A DNA stretch of 40,547 nucleotides from contig JAANBB010000372.1 in NCBI GenBank assembly GCA_014621425.1, positions 1 through 40,547 of the forward strand, read 5' to 3'. A program made the position numbers and the translations under genes. This document shows, in pieces, positions 10,153 through 21,736 of the stretch (its first letter is position 1; each line of letters starts with the position of its first letter). The stretch is from Cylindrodendrum hubeiense. Taxonomy: Eukaryota; Ascomycota; Sordariomycetes; Hypocreales; Nectriaceae. Below the pieces are notes generated by a model, which was not told where the DNA came from, did no database searches, and saw only the letters and a list, made by a program, of their open reading frames with translations.

Positions 10153-10663
10153 TGTGAAATGCTGCCGGATTGACCGTGGCTTTTCACTCGTGGATGGGAT
10201 GGGACTGGACAGGTCGCAGCGTCGATGATGGAAGACACCTGGGCCTGAAGCTATGTTGCGGTAGAACTTCGGCTAAACTACCCGACCCCCGACATAAGTC
10301 GACTCCGAGGAGGTGACCGCAATTGAGCATTCACTTTGAGCGGAGAATGGATATCAGTTTCCAAAACGTTAATTGTTATGCTTGATGCTTGAGTCTAGGT
10401 GATTCTGCCTCCCGTATTTGTGTGAACAGATGCTCCTTTGCTCTAACTTGTGATGCTGTCCAATTCAATTCAAATATCGCCCCAGTTCCATACGCCGGTT
10501 ATGTGCTGTCATGCAAGATCCACTACAGTCCCTCTGTAGTGGTATCCATTCTCTTCGAGTCTCGCCGGAATAGCCAGTAGCAGTCCACTGGCTGACCGTA
10601 CCTTAGGCCGAACAAGCCATGTCTAGTATGCCGTTCTCGCCAGGCCCAAGGGTATATTCATGT
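10153..10663. other. Short intergenic region, EMC10 promoter
   Basis: About 510 bp between the EMC10 start and the stop of the cyclin gene, both minus strand. It should hold the EMC10 promoter and the cyclin 3' UTR. No further feature seen. Confidence 0.5.
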
Positions 10664-11795
10664 TTATTGTTGTTCTCCGTCAGGATTGCCTGCCTCTTGA
10701 TTCGCCTCCACGTCCCCGTCACCCACTGATTCATCGGCTTCCAATTCATACCCTGGGGTACGTTCGACTAAGCCCTTGTAATAGGCAACCAAGACCTCTG
10801 GATTCGGGACAATCTTCCAATCCACTCGGTAGAGGAACTCGAGTTCTAATAGTTTCAGCTCAGCTAATCGGACTCCGCCTACTCGCGCGTATGTGGTGTT
10901 GTTCCAGAACGAGTCGGAAAGTCCCTTGGCGGCGACGGTGGCAGCGGTGATGAGAAACCGGTGGACCGTCAATGTGTTTATGGTGAATGCCGGGTAGAGC
11001 GCGCACAATCGATCGATGTAGTAGACCATGGCAAGCAGCAGCGGTGGGATTAGGGTAGCATGCTTAGCCAGGCGGTGTAAATAATCTCGTACTGATATCC
11101 CTGGGGCAGTCCTATGATGCAAGTCAGTTGGGCCCAGCGTCAAAGTAATCGTCGTTCATGCGGTACCTTGAGTGAAAGCGTGTCAGGCCGCCATTAGAAT
11201 TCCTGATCGCGTCGTTGGTGGCTATCAATTCACCCAACATATGCGCAATCAGTTCGACCATATCCTCGACAGGACAAAACTCATATTGTAGTGGCAGGGT
11301 TTTGGGGGGAGGCGATTCGGGCTTTGGTCGCTTAGACGTCTGCTGCGGTGACGATCCGGGACTCGTAGCTTGGGCTGTGGGATGGGGTGGCGAGCTTCGT
11401 CGCTTGATGGGCGACACCCCGCTTTGCGGCACCTGACTCTCGCTCACGGCCTGGGCTTGGGAAGGTTGAGGGGGGGCCGCAGGGGGGTTTGCCACAGATG
11501 GGTGAGGGGATTTTGTCGGTTGCGCGAGAGGTTTCTGCGAGAGCGACGATGACGAACGTCTGTGTGTTTCCATCGCCGGCCCTTGAACGCCAGAGTCATT
11601 GGCGATGTACTGCCGCGGGCGCTGATGTGGTGACGAGTTCATGAGGTCGGGGGGGCACGGATCTGACCGTGATGAATGTCGTCGCCCGATCACGGTCGAA
11701 GGCTTGGAGGGGTTTGGAGGAGAGTGATGCGCATAGCGGAAGGTGCTCGGCGAGGCATTGGCGGAGGTGGACAGGATCGGTGACGTCTTCAGCAT
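10664..11795 (-). CDS. PREG/Pho80-like cyclin
   Basis: Two exons on the minus strand, 11795-11167 and 11111-10664, give about 358 aa. The 55 nt intron (GTACCG...ATAG) splits the Arg codon in LTRFHSR-TAPGIS. Residues 1-165 are a disordered Ser/Pro/Gln-rich N-terminus with RRSSSS, RRSSPP and SKRPKPESPPP patches likely to be phosphosites. The cyclin box follows (about 170-320), with YEFCPVEDMVELIAHML, ISVRDYLHRLAKHATL, YYIDRLCALYP and LTVHRFLITAATVAAKG, diagnostic of Pho80-type cyclins. In Neurospora the homologue PREG acts with the CDK PGOV to hold back NUC-1 when phosphate is plentiful. An in-frame stop shortly upstream supports this ATG unless there is an earlier exon. The acidic C-terminal tail (about 335-358) is variable. 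Confidence 0.88.
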
Positions 11796-13939
11796 GGTCT
11801 GCGGCGCATCGTCAGGTCGTCAGGGAGTCGAGAGCGGATATTGTGGACAGGAAGGAGCTGGAGTCGGGGCTTTTTGCAGTCGAGGTTTTTGCAGTCGAGA
11901 GATTGCGGGCGGCGGTTGTGATTGCGATGGAGCGAGGACTCGACTGAGTGACTGGTTGAAGAAAGGACGGAGACTTGACGTTGCTAGATCATGGCTTGGT
12001 CGGTTTCATGCGGGCGCGAGTCTGGGCACGACACTTGGAGGAGAAGCGCTACGGACGAGAACGTTCACCGAGCAGTAACAGGCTAACAAATCAAGCGCTG
12101 GTGCGGTGCGGCCGTGCCTCGTGGTGGTGTGGTGCTCTGGTGCGTGGCTGTCAGACGCGCGCAAAGGCTCGTAGAGTTTGGATGTGGTGGGAATGGGCGG
12201 GGATGCCGGACCGCCCTTTTCTGGCAAGACGGCGCGATGGCCAAAGAGCGTTTAGGCGTTAGTTGCCCGACACAACCTGGGTTCTTGGCAGCCGCGGCAG
12301 TGTTGATGAACCAAGAGTCCAGAGCTAGAGGCCCCCTCGCCAGACCTTTCAGGGGCTCCTAGGCGGCTGCGCGCAATCCGAGAGGGAGACAAAGCGGGTT
12401 CCGTGGTGTAAGCGTTGCGTCAGGGTACATCCTACGATGTCTAGTTTTTCCCCTCGTAGACGCTCCGAGACGAGGAACTGGGGTACTCAGATTGGAAAAC
12501 ACGGCGTTCCAAGGGCCAATTCTCAATCCCCCATCCCCTTACCCCAGACAATCATCTCAATAGAGTTCCAGAGACGCGGTGTCCCCCAAGCTCTCGAGCC
12601 TGGTTCTGGCTCTGTTGGATTGTCGAGGGCCAGTCGATGGGCAACGTGGACGGCTGCCGGGCTGTCAGAGGCGGCATCTTCGGCGCACCTTGGGGGCGCG
12701 GCTAGCAGGGACACCCTCTGGGCGGTCATGGGACCCTTAATTCTTGCTGATTGCGCATCAGCCATGGAGGCTATGGGGCTTCCCGGGATGGAGCTTGCTA
12801 CATGCTCGAGCCATCGTAGGGATAGACCGCTTCTTACATGTTCGTTCTTCGTACTACAGACGGCATGTATGCACCTAGATGAAAGCTCCCGTTCCGAAAG
12901 AATGGGTCAAAGAAGCCTGCATTGCTTCCAGAAGTTTGCACGCCCTGCCGGGTTACACAGACCACCCAGCCTCGTCTTATCAATCCTGGACTCCTGAGTG
13001 CGGCACATGGTCATGGATGTCAAAAAGTGGACCGATTCGTCGCCCGTGTGCAATAGATAAAACTTAGCTGTAGACTCCAGGCGCGGCTAAACCATTACAC
13101 GTGTGCGTGCTCTATGAAGCTCATGGTCACGTCCGATGTGAGTAGAATGAATGTAGGGTAGGGAGAAGTCATGAGCCTGCGAATCGTCTTATGGCACATA
13201 AATGATCATGACAACCTTCAAGGTGCCGTCAAATCAAGGCGAGTCCACTGTAGCGGCTCATAACAGCCTTGCTATGTCTTCAACGTCGAATCACACTGGC
13301 CTGTGTCTTGGGCTTAATCGAGTTTTGCATTCATAGTACATCGATCTAAGAAAGACACCCGCGACTGCGCGTTAAAGCTCACAAATTTTGGTGACATGAG
13401 GCCATCCAATTAGCAAGATAAAGTCCGAAATGCGCATCAAACTATGAGAAAGGGCATAGTACAAGGGACTTTAGAATTATTAGGTGGTCTTAGGGTGGTG
13501 ACAACACACAGGCAAATAATCGCGATCTCGACGTCTCCGCATCATCCCATAATTGCCCTTTAGGCTTCGGCTTATCAGGTGGTGCCAGTCCGATAAGCCA
13601 GCACGTGCCGTGCCGCTTCTCGGAGCCACCAAATCTTGACGTGATCGCCCTGCAACGCCGCGTCTCCAGATGACCCGTATCCACTGCATCGTTAATACTT
13701 TGACTTCCATCACGAATCCCGCCATCGCTTCCTTCGCTTGCCTTATTGTATTTAGATTGGTTGTGCCTGTTCCAGTGTCGCGAATATACTCGAATCGCTG
13801 GCGCATGGGACTTGGCGCTGGTACAGCCATCACCAGGCGTACATCCCGCTTCGAATAACCTAGTCGAACCACCATCGCAGCAGCCCTCACCCCATCTACA
13901 ACCCGGCTTTCTATCGCCTTTTCTGACGCACCTGTCTTG
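11796..13939. other. Divergent intergenic region, cyclin and ARMC8-like genes
   Basis: About 2.1 kb shared upstream region of two divergent genes. A plus-strand frame with a true ATG at 12437-12997 (186 codons) has no recognisable domain and irregular composition, so it is not called. Another frame antisense to the ARMC8-like start (13480-14028) lacks an ATG start. The DNA beside each gene is pyrimidine-rich, as in fungal leaders. No RNA gene or repeat seen. Confidence 0.5.
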
Positions 13940-16900
13940 ATGGCTCGCCCACAGAGCCCTCCGATCCTATCCCAGCTACGAAGCGCCCGAACGTTGCCCG
14001 AGCAAGCTGCCGCCTTACGAGCTCTCAAGAATGAAATAGTTGGTCATATCCAGAAGAAGGAGCAGTGGATCAGCTTGGGCGTTCTTGATCCCATCGTCAG
14101 GACACTTGCAACTGCTAGGTCTCCGGCGAAGCCCAACGGGAAAGATGCACGTTTCCCTTTGGTGCAACGACACCTGTCGGAGGAGGAGAGCGTAAGGCTA
14201 CAGGCACTTCAACTGGTTGCCTGCTTCGCAAATGGTACAGCTTTATGCTTGCTGGGTGCATCTCAGATACCTCATTATCACATAGACTAACGTAGTGAAC
14301 AGGAGGACCTGCTTTCCTTGCCCCTCTTCACGCAGCGAGGGCGCTCCCCGCCCTGTTGGCCAACATCTCTCCCTTCACGAACGCTCCCCACTTGGTTGTC
14401 GCGGCGCTCAGGGCGTTGACAGACATTGCAGATGCCTCTGCCCTGGCCCCTACGTCATCACCGCTTGACCTCGAGTCACTGGCAGATGCCATTTTTTCGA
14501 CCCAACACCTCGAATCATTTGGTGCCATGCTATCGATCTCATCTACAAACCACATCCTTCAGTCTCAGGTACCACTTGCAGCGGGCCTGATATCTCGCCT
14601 CTGCCGAGAGGACCGACATCAACATGCTTTGGCAACAGCCGGCATTCTGGATGCGCTTTCAACACGATTGGCCAGTGTTGCTGTGGCACGCGGTCACGTA
14701 GTCCCTGGTGCCGACATGGTAGCACACGCCGAGGGGCTCTTCGAAGCCTTTCCGGAACCTGCACCCAAGAGCCTAAAGCTCAGGCCAATTCTCGAGGCCA
14801 TCGCAGCCATCCTCGGCGACTCCAAATACCGTACCCATCGACTTATAAACTCTCCTTCGATCCTCGCCGTCTTTCCCCCAATCAAGTTCGAGCCTACGGG
14901 CGAGACTTCGGAATCGAAGCAGGATCAGGAATATCCCGGGCTTGGGAATCCGCGACATCAGCCGTTGACTGCAATGGAATACATCCTACCCATCAATATG
15001 TCGAGAGCTTTGTCCACATCCCCCTACGGCTCTGGAGTGGTGTCGGATTCTCAATCTTCAAGCCGGTCATCTCTAAGCAAGTTTAGCTCATCAGCAATAT
15101 GGGATTCGCCACGACCTCAGCCAACTGGCGCTAACCTTGACGGGGATTCGGAAGAGGTCGAAAGTCCCTTCGTTCCCTGGCTTGTGTACCTTGTAAGGTC
15201 CTCGGATGAATACGAACGACTACTCGCTTCTTCTATCCTTGCCGCTTTGATCAAGGGTGGGGTAGGAAGCAAGTCTTTGAGAGAAACAACCCTTGGGCTC
15301 CTTGTGGTGCCATTGCTCGTTGACATGATAGCCAAGAACGACAAGGACGCCTCGGACGTGGACGAACTCGATACGACTAAGCGCACGATTCTCGAACAAG
15401 CACCAGTAGTTTTGGCCCGCATGGTCGTGGACAGCGACTATCTTCAAAAGTCAGCCTACGACTGCGACGCCGTCAAGGTCCTAAGCAAGCTCTTGAAACA
15501 CGCATACACCCCTGTTCAGGACACTGCACAACCCCGGTACTGGTCACCACTTCCCGATACTGAGATGGACCTTGAGAACAGCACCCCTCTTACGCAGCTC
15601 GGCGAGGATGGTCAGAACAGCCTGCTCATTCATCGACTCAAGGTGCGCGAGGGCACACTGAAGGCAATTGCGGGACTTGCGGGGGGTAATGAGGACTACA
15701 GAAAGGCTTTTCTTGCGGAAGAAATTGTTTCATATGTTGTGGAATCGCTATCCGAATTTCCGAGGAAACCCAAGACTATCAAGGAGCGGACCGACAAGGC
15801 CAGCGACCATACCACCAGACAGAGCGCCACGGCAGGATATGGCGCTAACCCTGCGGGTGTGATCATTGCCGGGTGCCACGTTGTCAGGATGTTGTCGCGT
15901 TCGGTCAGCACTCTGCGGACAGCTCTGGTCGACCATGGTGTTGCCCTGCCTGTTTTCCGGTTCATGAAGCATCCCGACGTCAATATCCAGATTGCTGCCA
16001 CGGCAACCATCATCAACTTGGTTGTCGAGGTGAGCCCGGTTCGGGAGGTAAGTGGAAGACACCCCTATACCCTGTATCATGTACTGACTACCCCAGCTCC
16101 TAACTGAAAACGGCGTGATGAAAGTACTATGCGAGCATGCTCATTCCGACAACCCAGCACTTCGTCTCAATGCACTCTGGGCCCTGAAACATTTTGTTGA
16201 TGCGGTGGGCCCCGAGCTCAAGAAGGCTTGCCTGGAAGAGCTTGAAACTGAGTATCTGGTGCAGCTCATCTGTAATGACACAGAGGACTCGACATTGAAC
16301 GTGGCCCAGGAAAGGGATTCCTCAGGGATAGACATGGATGACGATGTCGAGATGGAGCCGTCTGATATGCCCCATCGATGGCTTTATGCGTCGAATGGGC
16401 TCGTGCGGGAATTGGACTCGTCGCAATCGACCAAGCTTCGCCAGGCGGAGGACAAGCTTGCTGCAGTTCGAGAGTCGGAACTGAACCCCGTGCGAAGAGC
16501 ACGAAATGATGTTTTGGCGATCCAAGAGCAAGGTCTCAATTTCATCCAAAACTTGATTGGAAGACCAGAGGCTGGATTAGCGTCGGAGACGACAAGCGAA
16601 ACGGCTGAGATGGTTGACCATTTGTTTAGCGAGCTTGGACAAGATCGCATGTTTGAGATCCTGTCGTCGAAGCTCCGGGCCAAGGTGCTCCACCCATTCT
16701 CCCGCCGAACTCCGGTGGCCGGCCGGGAGACTCGGGTGCTCCACCCACAAGCCAAGATTATTATGGCGGTGATTTACATCCTGGTCCACATGGCCGCAAG
16801 TATCCCGCGCCATCGGCAATTGGTCATTGCACAGACGGAACTGTTGAAGCTCCTAGCGCAGCAGGCTAGCAGCAAGGATCGGGAAGTGCGGGTGGCACTC

Positions 16901-17092
16901 TGCCACCTGATCATCAACTTGACATGGCAAGAGGACGACGGCGAGGCCCAGTCCTGCGCCCAGAGGGCACATGAGCTGAGAAAATTGGGCTTCCACACCA
17001 AGATGGAGACGCTGAAGCACCAGGATGGAGACCTGGATGTACGGGAACGGGCTAAGACGGCAGTGTGGCAGATACAACAGGCCACTTACTAA
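13940..17092 (+). CDS. Armadillo-repeat protein, ARMC8/Vid28 (Gid5) type
   Basis: Three exons, 13940-14234, 14303-16047 and 16097-17092, give about 1011 aa. The introns are 68 nt (GTACAG...ACAG) and 49 nt (GTAAGT...CCAG), and all joins keep the frame. The product is an all-helical repeat protein with many Leu/Ala-rich ARM-like units, for example LSQLRSARTLPEQAAALRAL at the start, then LQALQLVACFANG, VRMLSRSVSTLRTALVDHG and a C-terminal pair ending EVRVALCHLIINLTW. Length and layout fit fungal armadillo proteins related to ARMC8 and yeast Vid28/Gid5 (about 920 aa). These form the scaffold of the GID/CTLH E3 ligase that hosts substrate receptors, in yeast targeting gluconeogenic enzymes. The family is assigned from memory. 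An alternative donor GTGAGC at 16030 is also in frame and would delete six residues. The start codon follows a weak context (T at -3) but the N-terminal MARPQSPPIL looks conserved. Confidence 0.8.
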
Positions 17093-17256
17093 CTGAGCAA
17101 TGAGAATGGCGGCCGTCTACGCCCGAGGGTTGTGTATTTTATACAAGGGAAACAGGCTACAAAAGCGTTACGGTCCGGGTCTGAACAGTAGCAGGACGTG
17201 TATCCATATACTTTTACGTATGTAATTTCTTATGACAAGGAAGACAATCTAGCATG

Positions 17257-17565
17257 CTACGGCACTGGCGTCAATCTCGTGATATCGTCCGGGATGTAAA
17301 ACTCTGCTTCTGCCGGACAGGGGCATTTTTCACGTTTTCGGAACATGGATAGTGCCGAGTCAAATGTACTCGTGACAGTTTTGAGTGGGACTGGGATAGT
17401 TGGTTGGTGATGGATCTGGTCGATCAGTGGAGGATGCAGTAGAGCAACTAACATCAATCGGGACATTGTATGTATACATGACGACCTGGGATAGTTGTCA
17501 CACGTAGCGTGCACGTCGTCGAAGAGAACCACTGCGAGGCAAAGCAGCTGCCAGATAGGTAGCAT
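17257..17565 (-). CDS. Possible small secreted protein (weak candidate)
   Basis: A 102-codon frame with a true ATG. Its N-terminus MLPIWQLLCLAVVLFDDVHA looks like a signal peptide with a plausible cleavage site after HA. The predicted mature part has four cysteines, two early (ATC, SSC) and two late in KCPCP. I recognise no family. It sits in the 3' flank of the ARMC8-like gene, antisense to its UTR, and could easily be chance in a 1.5 kb spacer. Confidence 0.18.
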   Translation of the reverse strand: MLPIWQLLCLAVVLFDDVHATCDNYPRSSCIHTMSRLMLVALLHPPLIDQIHHQPTIPVPLKTVTSTFDSALSMFRKREKCPCPAEAEFYIPDDITRLTPVP

Positions 17566-18388
17566 ACGGAGGGCGGTGCTGAACCTACCCTACAGCAAAG
17601 CCATCCATCCCATCACCCTACACTATGCAAGCTTTCTATGAAATCACACCGACGTCAACGACCTCCCACCTCAGCCCCGGCTATCTTTTACATGCCCCTC
17701 CACTTCTGTCTCCTCGCACACGATTCGTCCCCATCCAGCGCAACCCCGTGACGCCGCACCCGGATCTTGCGGTGGTCCAAGTGGCATGACAATCTGGCGA
17801 GTCGACGGCTTCCAACGGTGCCGGGACTTGATGTCGCATTGGTTAGAAAAAAAGATCCTGCATCTGCCGGCAGGGCTGGTGAGGGTTGCCAAGTCCCGAG
17901 CTTTCCGGGTCTGGCGAGAATCGTGACGGCCATGGTGTTGCAAGCCATGTCGCAGTACTTGTCTTAACACCTAGCTTAAGCTTCGCGGTATGCCTACCTA
18001 CCTACCCTGGAGCTTCGTGTTCGTATCTCTTCGCCATGAGCTTCCCCGTACTGGGCTCTTGGCTGACAAATGGCAGCATCATGGTGTTGTAGTATCGAAC
18101 GGGAAGTGGGCGGTGTATTGTATTGGTACTCACGCTCTGTTGCGATCCCCTTCACGTCATCGGCGGAGCTCCGTCCAACCACCAAGAAGCAGTGTTCTTT
18201 CCTGCACGACTGTCACGAGATATTGGCCATCCCAAGCTCCTCACACCAGGTTGTTTGCCCAATCGGCATCGGCGGAGGGCGAGGGCTCATATGTCTGCTA
18301 GGGTGGAGGAGCTTTCGCTCCATGGAAGGGAGCGTCGACCGAGATGATGTTAATGACGAGGGTATGAGCAAGGGCTTCTATACAAGAC

Positions 18389-18396
18389 TATATAAG
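18389..18396 (+). promoter_or_regulatory. TATA box of the opsin-related gene
   Basis: TATATAAG lies about 165 bp upstream of the ATG at 18561, a typical distance for a fungal gene that is strongly induced. Genes of this family (HSP30/YRO2-like) are commonly stress regulated, which fits a TATA promoter. I did not identify a convincing heat-shock or STRE array. Confidence 0.45.
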
Positions 18397-18560
18397 TGTA
18401 GACTGAGGTGCCCTCTCCCGCCCTTCTCGCACTCTCAAGCACTGTGGTGGCTTGATATATGTAACAGCATCTATAAAACTCCCAGCGATCGATAAGCTCT
18501 CGTTTTGGGATCGATCCCAGTCACCTATCACGCACCAAGCTGAATACACCCATCGTCACC

Positions 18561-19622
18561 ATGGCAGTCATCTACACCCGCAACAAGGCCCTCGACACCA
18601 ACCCACCGGCAGGTGACTCTCACCTATCCGAAGGAGGATCCGACTGGCTCTGGGCCGTAACGGCCATCTACACCGTCTGTTTCGTACGTACAGCCCCTTT
18701 CCCGACTACTAAATCACCAAGCTGACTTACACGACACAGCTCGCCTACTTCGCCCTAGGTCTCAAGCCGCGTCATGGCGAAAAGATCTTCCACTACCTCT
18801 TTACCATTGCGCTGCTAGCCGGTGCCGTTGCCTACTTTGCTATGGCATCGGATCTTGGCTGGTCTGTGGTCGTGACGTCGCTGAACCGCGGTGATGCTGC
18901 CACGTACCAGGTCTTCTTCGTCAAGTACATCAACTGGGTTGTCTCGTTTCCAGTCGTTATCATTGCGCTTGGGTTGATTAGCGGCGTGAGCTGGGCGACT
19001 ATCTTCTTCAATGTTGCTCTTGCCTGGACTTGGTACGTGTATTCGTCCATAAAGAGAGAAAAGGGGGAGCAAACGAGTTGGGTGCATGGAACGGCATGGC
19101 TAATATTTTCTGAATAGGATCGTCACCTACCTCTGCTCTGCTTATGTTGCCACCTCGTACAAATGGGGCTTCTACGCCTTCGGCACTGTCGCCTGGTTGC
19201 TCCTCGCTATGCAAACCCTTTGGACCGGTCTCTCATCGGCGACCCGCGTGGACCTCCGCCGCGACTATGTCGCCATGGCGGGCTGGCTCAACATGCTGTG
19301 GATGCTGTACCCCATCGCATTTGCTGTCTCGGACGGCGGCAATGTCATCAGCGTCCCCAAGAGCCTAGTCTACTTTGGAATTCTTGATGTGCTCATGCTC
19401 CCCGGCCTGGCGTTCATGTTCCTCTTCTTCTCGCGCAAGTGGGACTACGGCCATCTGAACTTGCACTTTACGCAGTACGGCCGCGTCGCTGGGCGGGAGG
19501 GCGTGTTCCCCGAGAAGGCACCCGCGCCAGCTACGACTGCACCGGCCACGAGCGCGCCGGGCACGAGCGTGCCAAGTACGACGCAACCCGGTGTTGTCGT
19601 CCCTAAAGAGGAGGGAGCCTAG
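18561..19622 (+). CDS. Opsin-related seven-helix protein (Hsp30/ORP type)
   Basis: Three exons, 18561-18683, 18740-19032 and 19118-19622, give 306 aa. Introns are GTACGT...ACAG (56 nt) and GTACGT...ATAG (85 nt). Seven hydrophobic helices and motifs place it in the microbial rhodopsin family. Compared with bacteriorhodopsin, helix 3 reads KYINWVVSFP, so Arg82 is Lys, the proton acceptor Asp85 is Asn and Asp96 is Ala. Helix 7 reads GILDVLMLPG, so Asp212 is kept but the retinal Schiff-base Lys216 is Leu. It therefore cannot bind retinal in the usual way, as in Neurospora ORP-1 and yeast Hsp30/Yro2, membrane proteins linked to stress and to restraint of the plasma-membrane H+-ATPase. The C-terminal tail (about residues 273-306) is rich in Thr/Pro/Ala (ATTAPATSAPGTSVPSTT). 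Confidence 0.9.
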
Positions 19623-21664
19623 TTGACTGAAGATGAGGTACAAAATACCAGAAACAAGCCAGAGAAGTGAGTGAGGGAGAATGATGACACTGGTGGTGAT
19701 GGGAGTGATGAAAATAATGGAAATGGTTCGCTCGTTGGATCTGTTGATGTTGCGCGACGTCGGAGTTGAGATACCCTCGTTTGGACGGGAGCAGGATACC
19801 CGCTGGTTCTGTATACAGAATACCCCCCCTTGATAACTTTTGCCGTAATAATACCTAATTGAGTCTGTTTGATTTGTACTTGCCAATGTTGGAATAATTG
19901 TTCAATTTTCGTTGCCGTATTGTTTAGTTCGTCAACTGACTAGTTGTTCGAGTATCAACACACGCTCACAGCACCACGCACAAATTACTTCGCACGCAAG
20001 AATAAGTTGTAGCACTTGGGATTTGGGCAAGCGTATGAATTGCCTGTAGGTATAACGTAGATCCTCCATAGGCTAGACCAATTGGCCTTATGATTAAAAA
20101 TAGGATATAAAAATACAGGGTAGGTTATAGGAGGAATAAGGGCTATGTCTTAGAGTCTCTGAATCCCCGTGCAATAATAATAGATTGAGTACAGATTACG
20201 TTGTCGATCATTCCTTCTGAGACTGAATGTGCACTTGTGTGTGCAAATAGAAGTGTGTATGCGTGCGAAAAGCAATACCCTTCTCAAATGCCCAACTGCA
20301 ACCCGACCCAACGACGCTGCCAACGCACCGCGGCGACCTTTTGGCACTAGTCAGCGCCGGTGACGATTTTCAGCTACTCCCAATGTTGAGTTAGGCGTAG
20401 ATGGTTGGCCTATAAGGCATGGGCAGCAGAACTCAGCTGAACTGCGGGCCAGATAATGAGACAATGAGACAAGAAAGGCAGCAACGGAGCCGTGGCCTGT
20501 GGGACTGGGCTGGGTGGTTCCGCGTGCGTCTGGATCCCCTCAAATGGTTCCAACGAAAAGTCGGTCGACGCGTGGGATCCCCACACGGCTCTCTCACCGA
20601 GTGCCACGGAAGCTGCCCTCACTAGTTCGTCCGGAGGCTTGCGAATAGAATCAGTCCCAAGGCGGTCACCGGAGCCGTGGTCGGCATCTGGATCGTCCGC
20701 TCCATCATGACTGTTGCCCAACGCAGCCACGCTGCCGCATCGTCACCTCAACACAGCTCCGCCGCCGTATACGACCCAACCAAATCCCACACCGGCCATG
20801 CAGACAAGATGGATATCGAGTGGCGCACGCCACAGCAGTGAGGGGAGGCCAGGATGGGAGAAGGCCCCTCCCAATCCACCCAAGACATGCATATGGCCTC
20901 ACCCGGGACAGCGAGAGAAGGTCTCCAGCAGAGGGAACACGCTTCGCCCACGTGGGCGGAGAGGTTCGAGCTGCGGCGCGCAGCGCAGAGCCCTGCAACG
21001 CAGAGCCCTTTTGCTCTCTTCATTTATCTGCCATGGCGGCTGTGACAGGTGTAATATCAGCCCACGCAGAGACCACCGAGAATCGCCGGAGGGGCGCGGA
21101 GGTCGCGTGCTAGGCAGCCCGAAGCCGAGCTTCGGGGGTGGAGAAGTGATCGCCACGGGGGATAACGGGCGCCTCCCGGGGACGTCTTCCGCCCTGCTAC
21201 ATAGTAGATCCACGCCATTTTCACATTTACAGATCTCTAGCGGGATATGACGAGGTGGCAGGCGACAATAAAGGCCTGTCGTCTCGCGAGTATTCACAGA
21301 CGGCATCAGAGGCGTCGTGGATCAAACAAGCAACGGCGATGCCGTGGGCAGAAGCCAGAGCTCCAGACCAAGCGGCACTGCTTGGCGCTGGCCGGGAGCC
21401 AAATCACCACAGGCGAGTGTCACAGCCCTGCGACTCCAGCGAGTCTTGAGATGAGGAAGGGCGCATGCAGTTGTAAGACATGGACTGTGCTGTGCATGTA
21501 GGGGCACACAAAGGCCGAGACCAGTCTAAGGCAATGTGTTGTGATCACAGGTTATGCACGCTGCATGTTTGCTTCATTTTCTCGTTATTGTGCCTGCCAG
21601 CCTCCTCGCAGGCGGAGGTATCAGTCAAAAGCAGGAGACATTTCAGTTGGTTGTGCGGATGCAC

Positions 21665-21736
21665 GGCAAGAGAGGCACGGCACGAGAGCCTCGGCAAGAG
21701 AGGCACGGCACGAGAGCCTCGGCAAGAGAGGCACGG
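21665..21736 (+). repeat. 28 bp tandem repeat, about 2.6 copies
   Basis: The 28 bp unit (21665-21692, beginning GGCAAGAGAGGCACGG and ending GAGAGCCTC) is repeated exactly at 21693-21720. A third, partial copy runs to 21736 and then diverges. The exact identity suggests recent expansion. The unit length is not a multiple of three, so it is not a conserved protein repeat. Confidence 0.9.

Larger units (their letters stand above)
17093..18560. other. Intergenic region upstream of the opsin-related gene
   Basis: About 1.5 kb with the ARMC8-like 3' UTR and the promoter and leader of the opsin-related gene. A TACCTACCTACC run lies near 17993-18006. A minus-strand frame at 17257-17565 that resembles a small secreted protein is listed separately with low confidence. 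Confidence 0.5.

Noticed and set aside
12437..12997. 186-codon plus-strand frame with a true ATG
   Set aside because: No domain, no signal peptide, no conserved-looking blocks; it sits in the shared promoter region of two divergent genes. A lineage-specific gene cannot be excluded but is unsupported.
13480..14028. 182-codon minus-strand frame overlapping the ARMC8-like start
   Set aside because: Opens with TTG and overlaps the conserved N-terminus of the ARMC8-like protein on the opposite strand.
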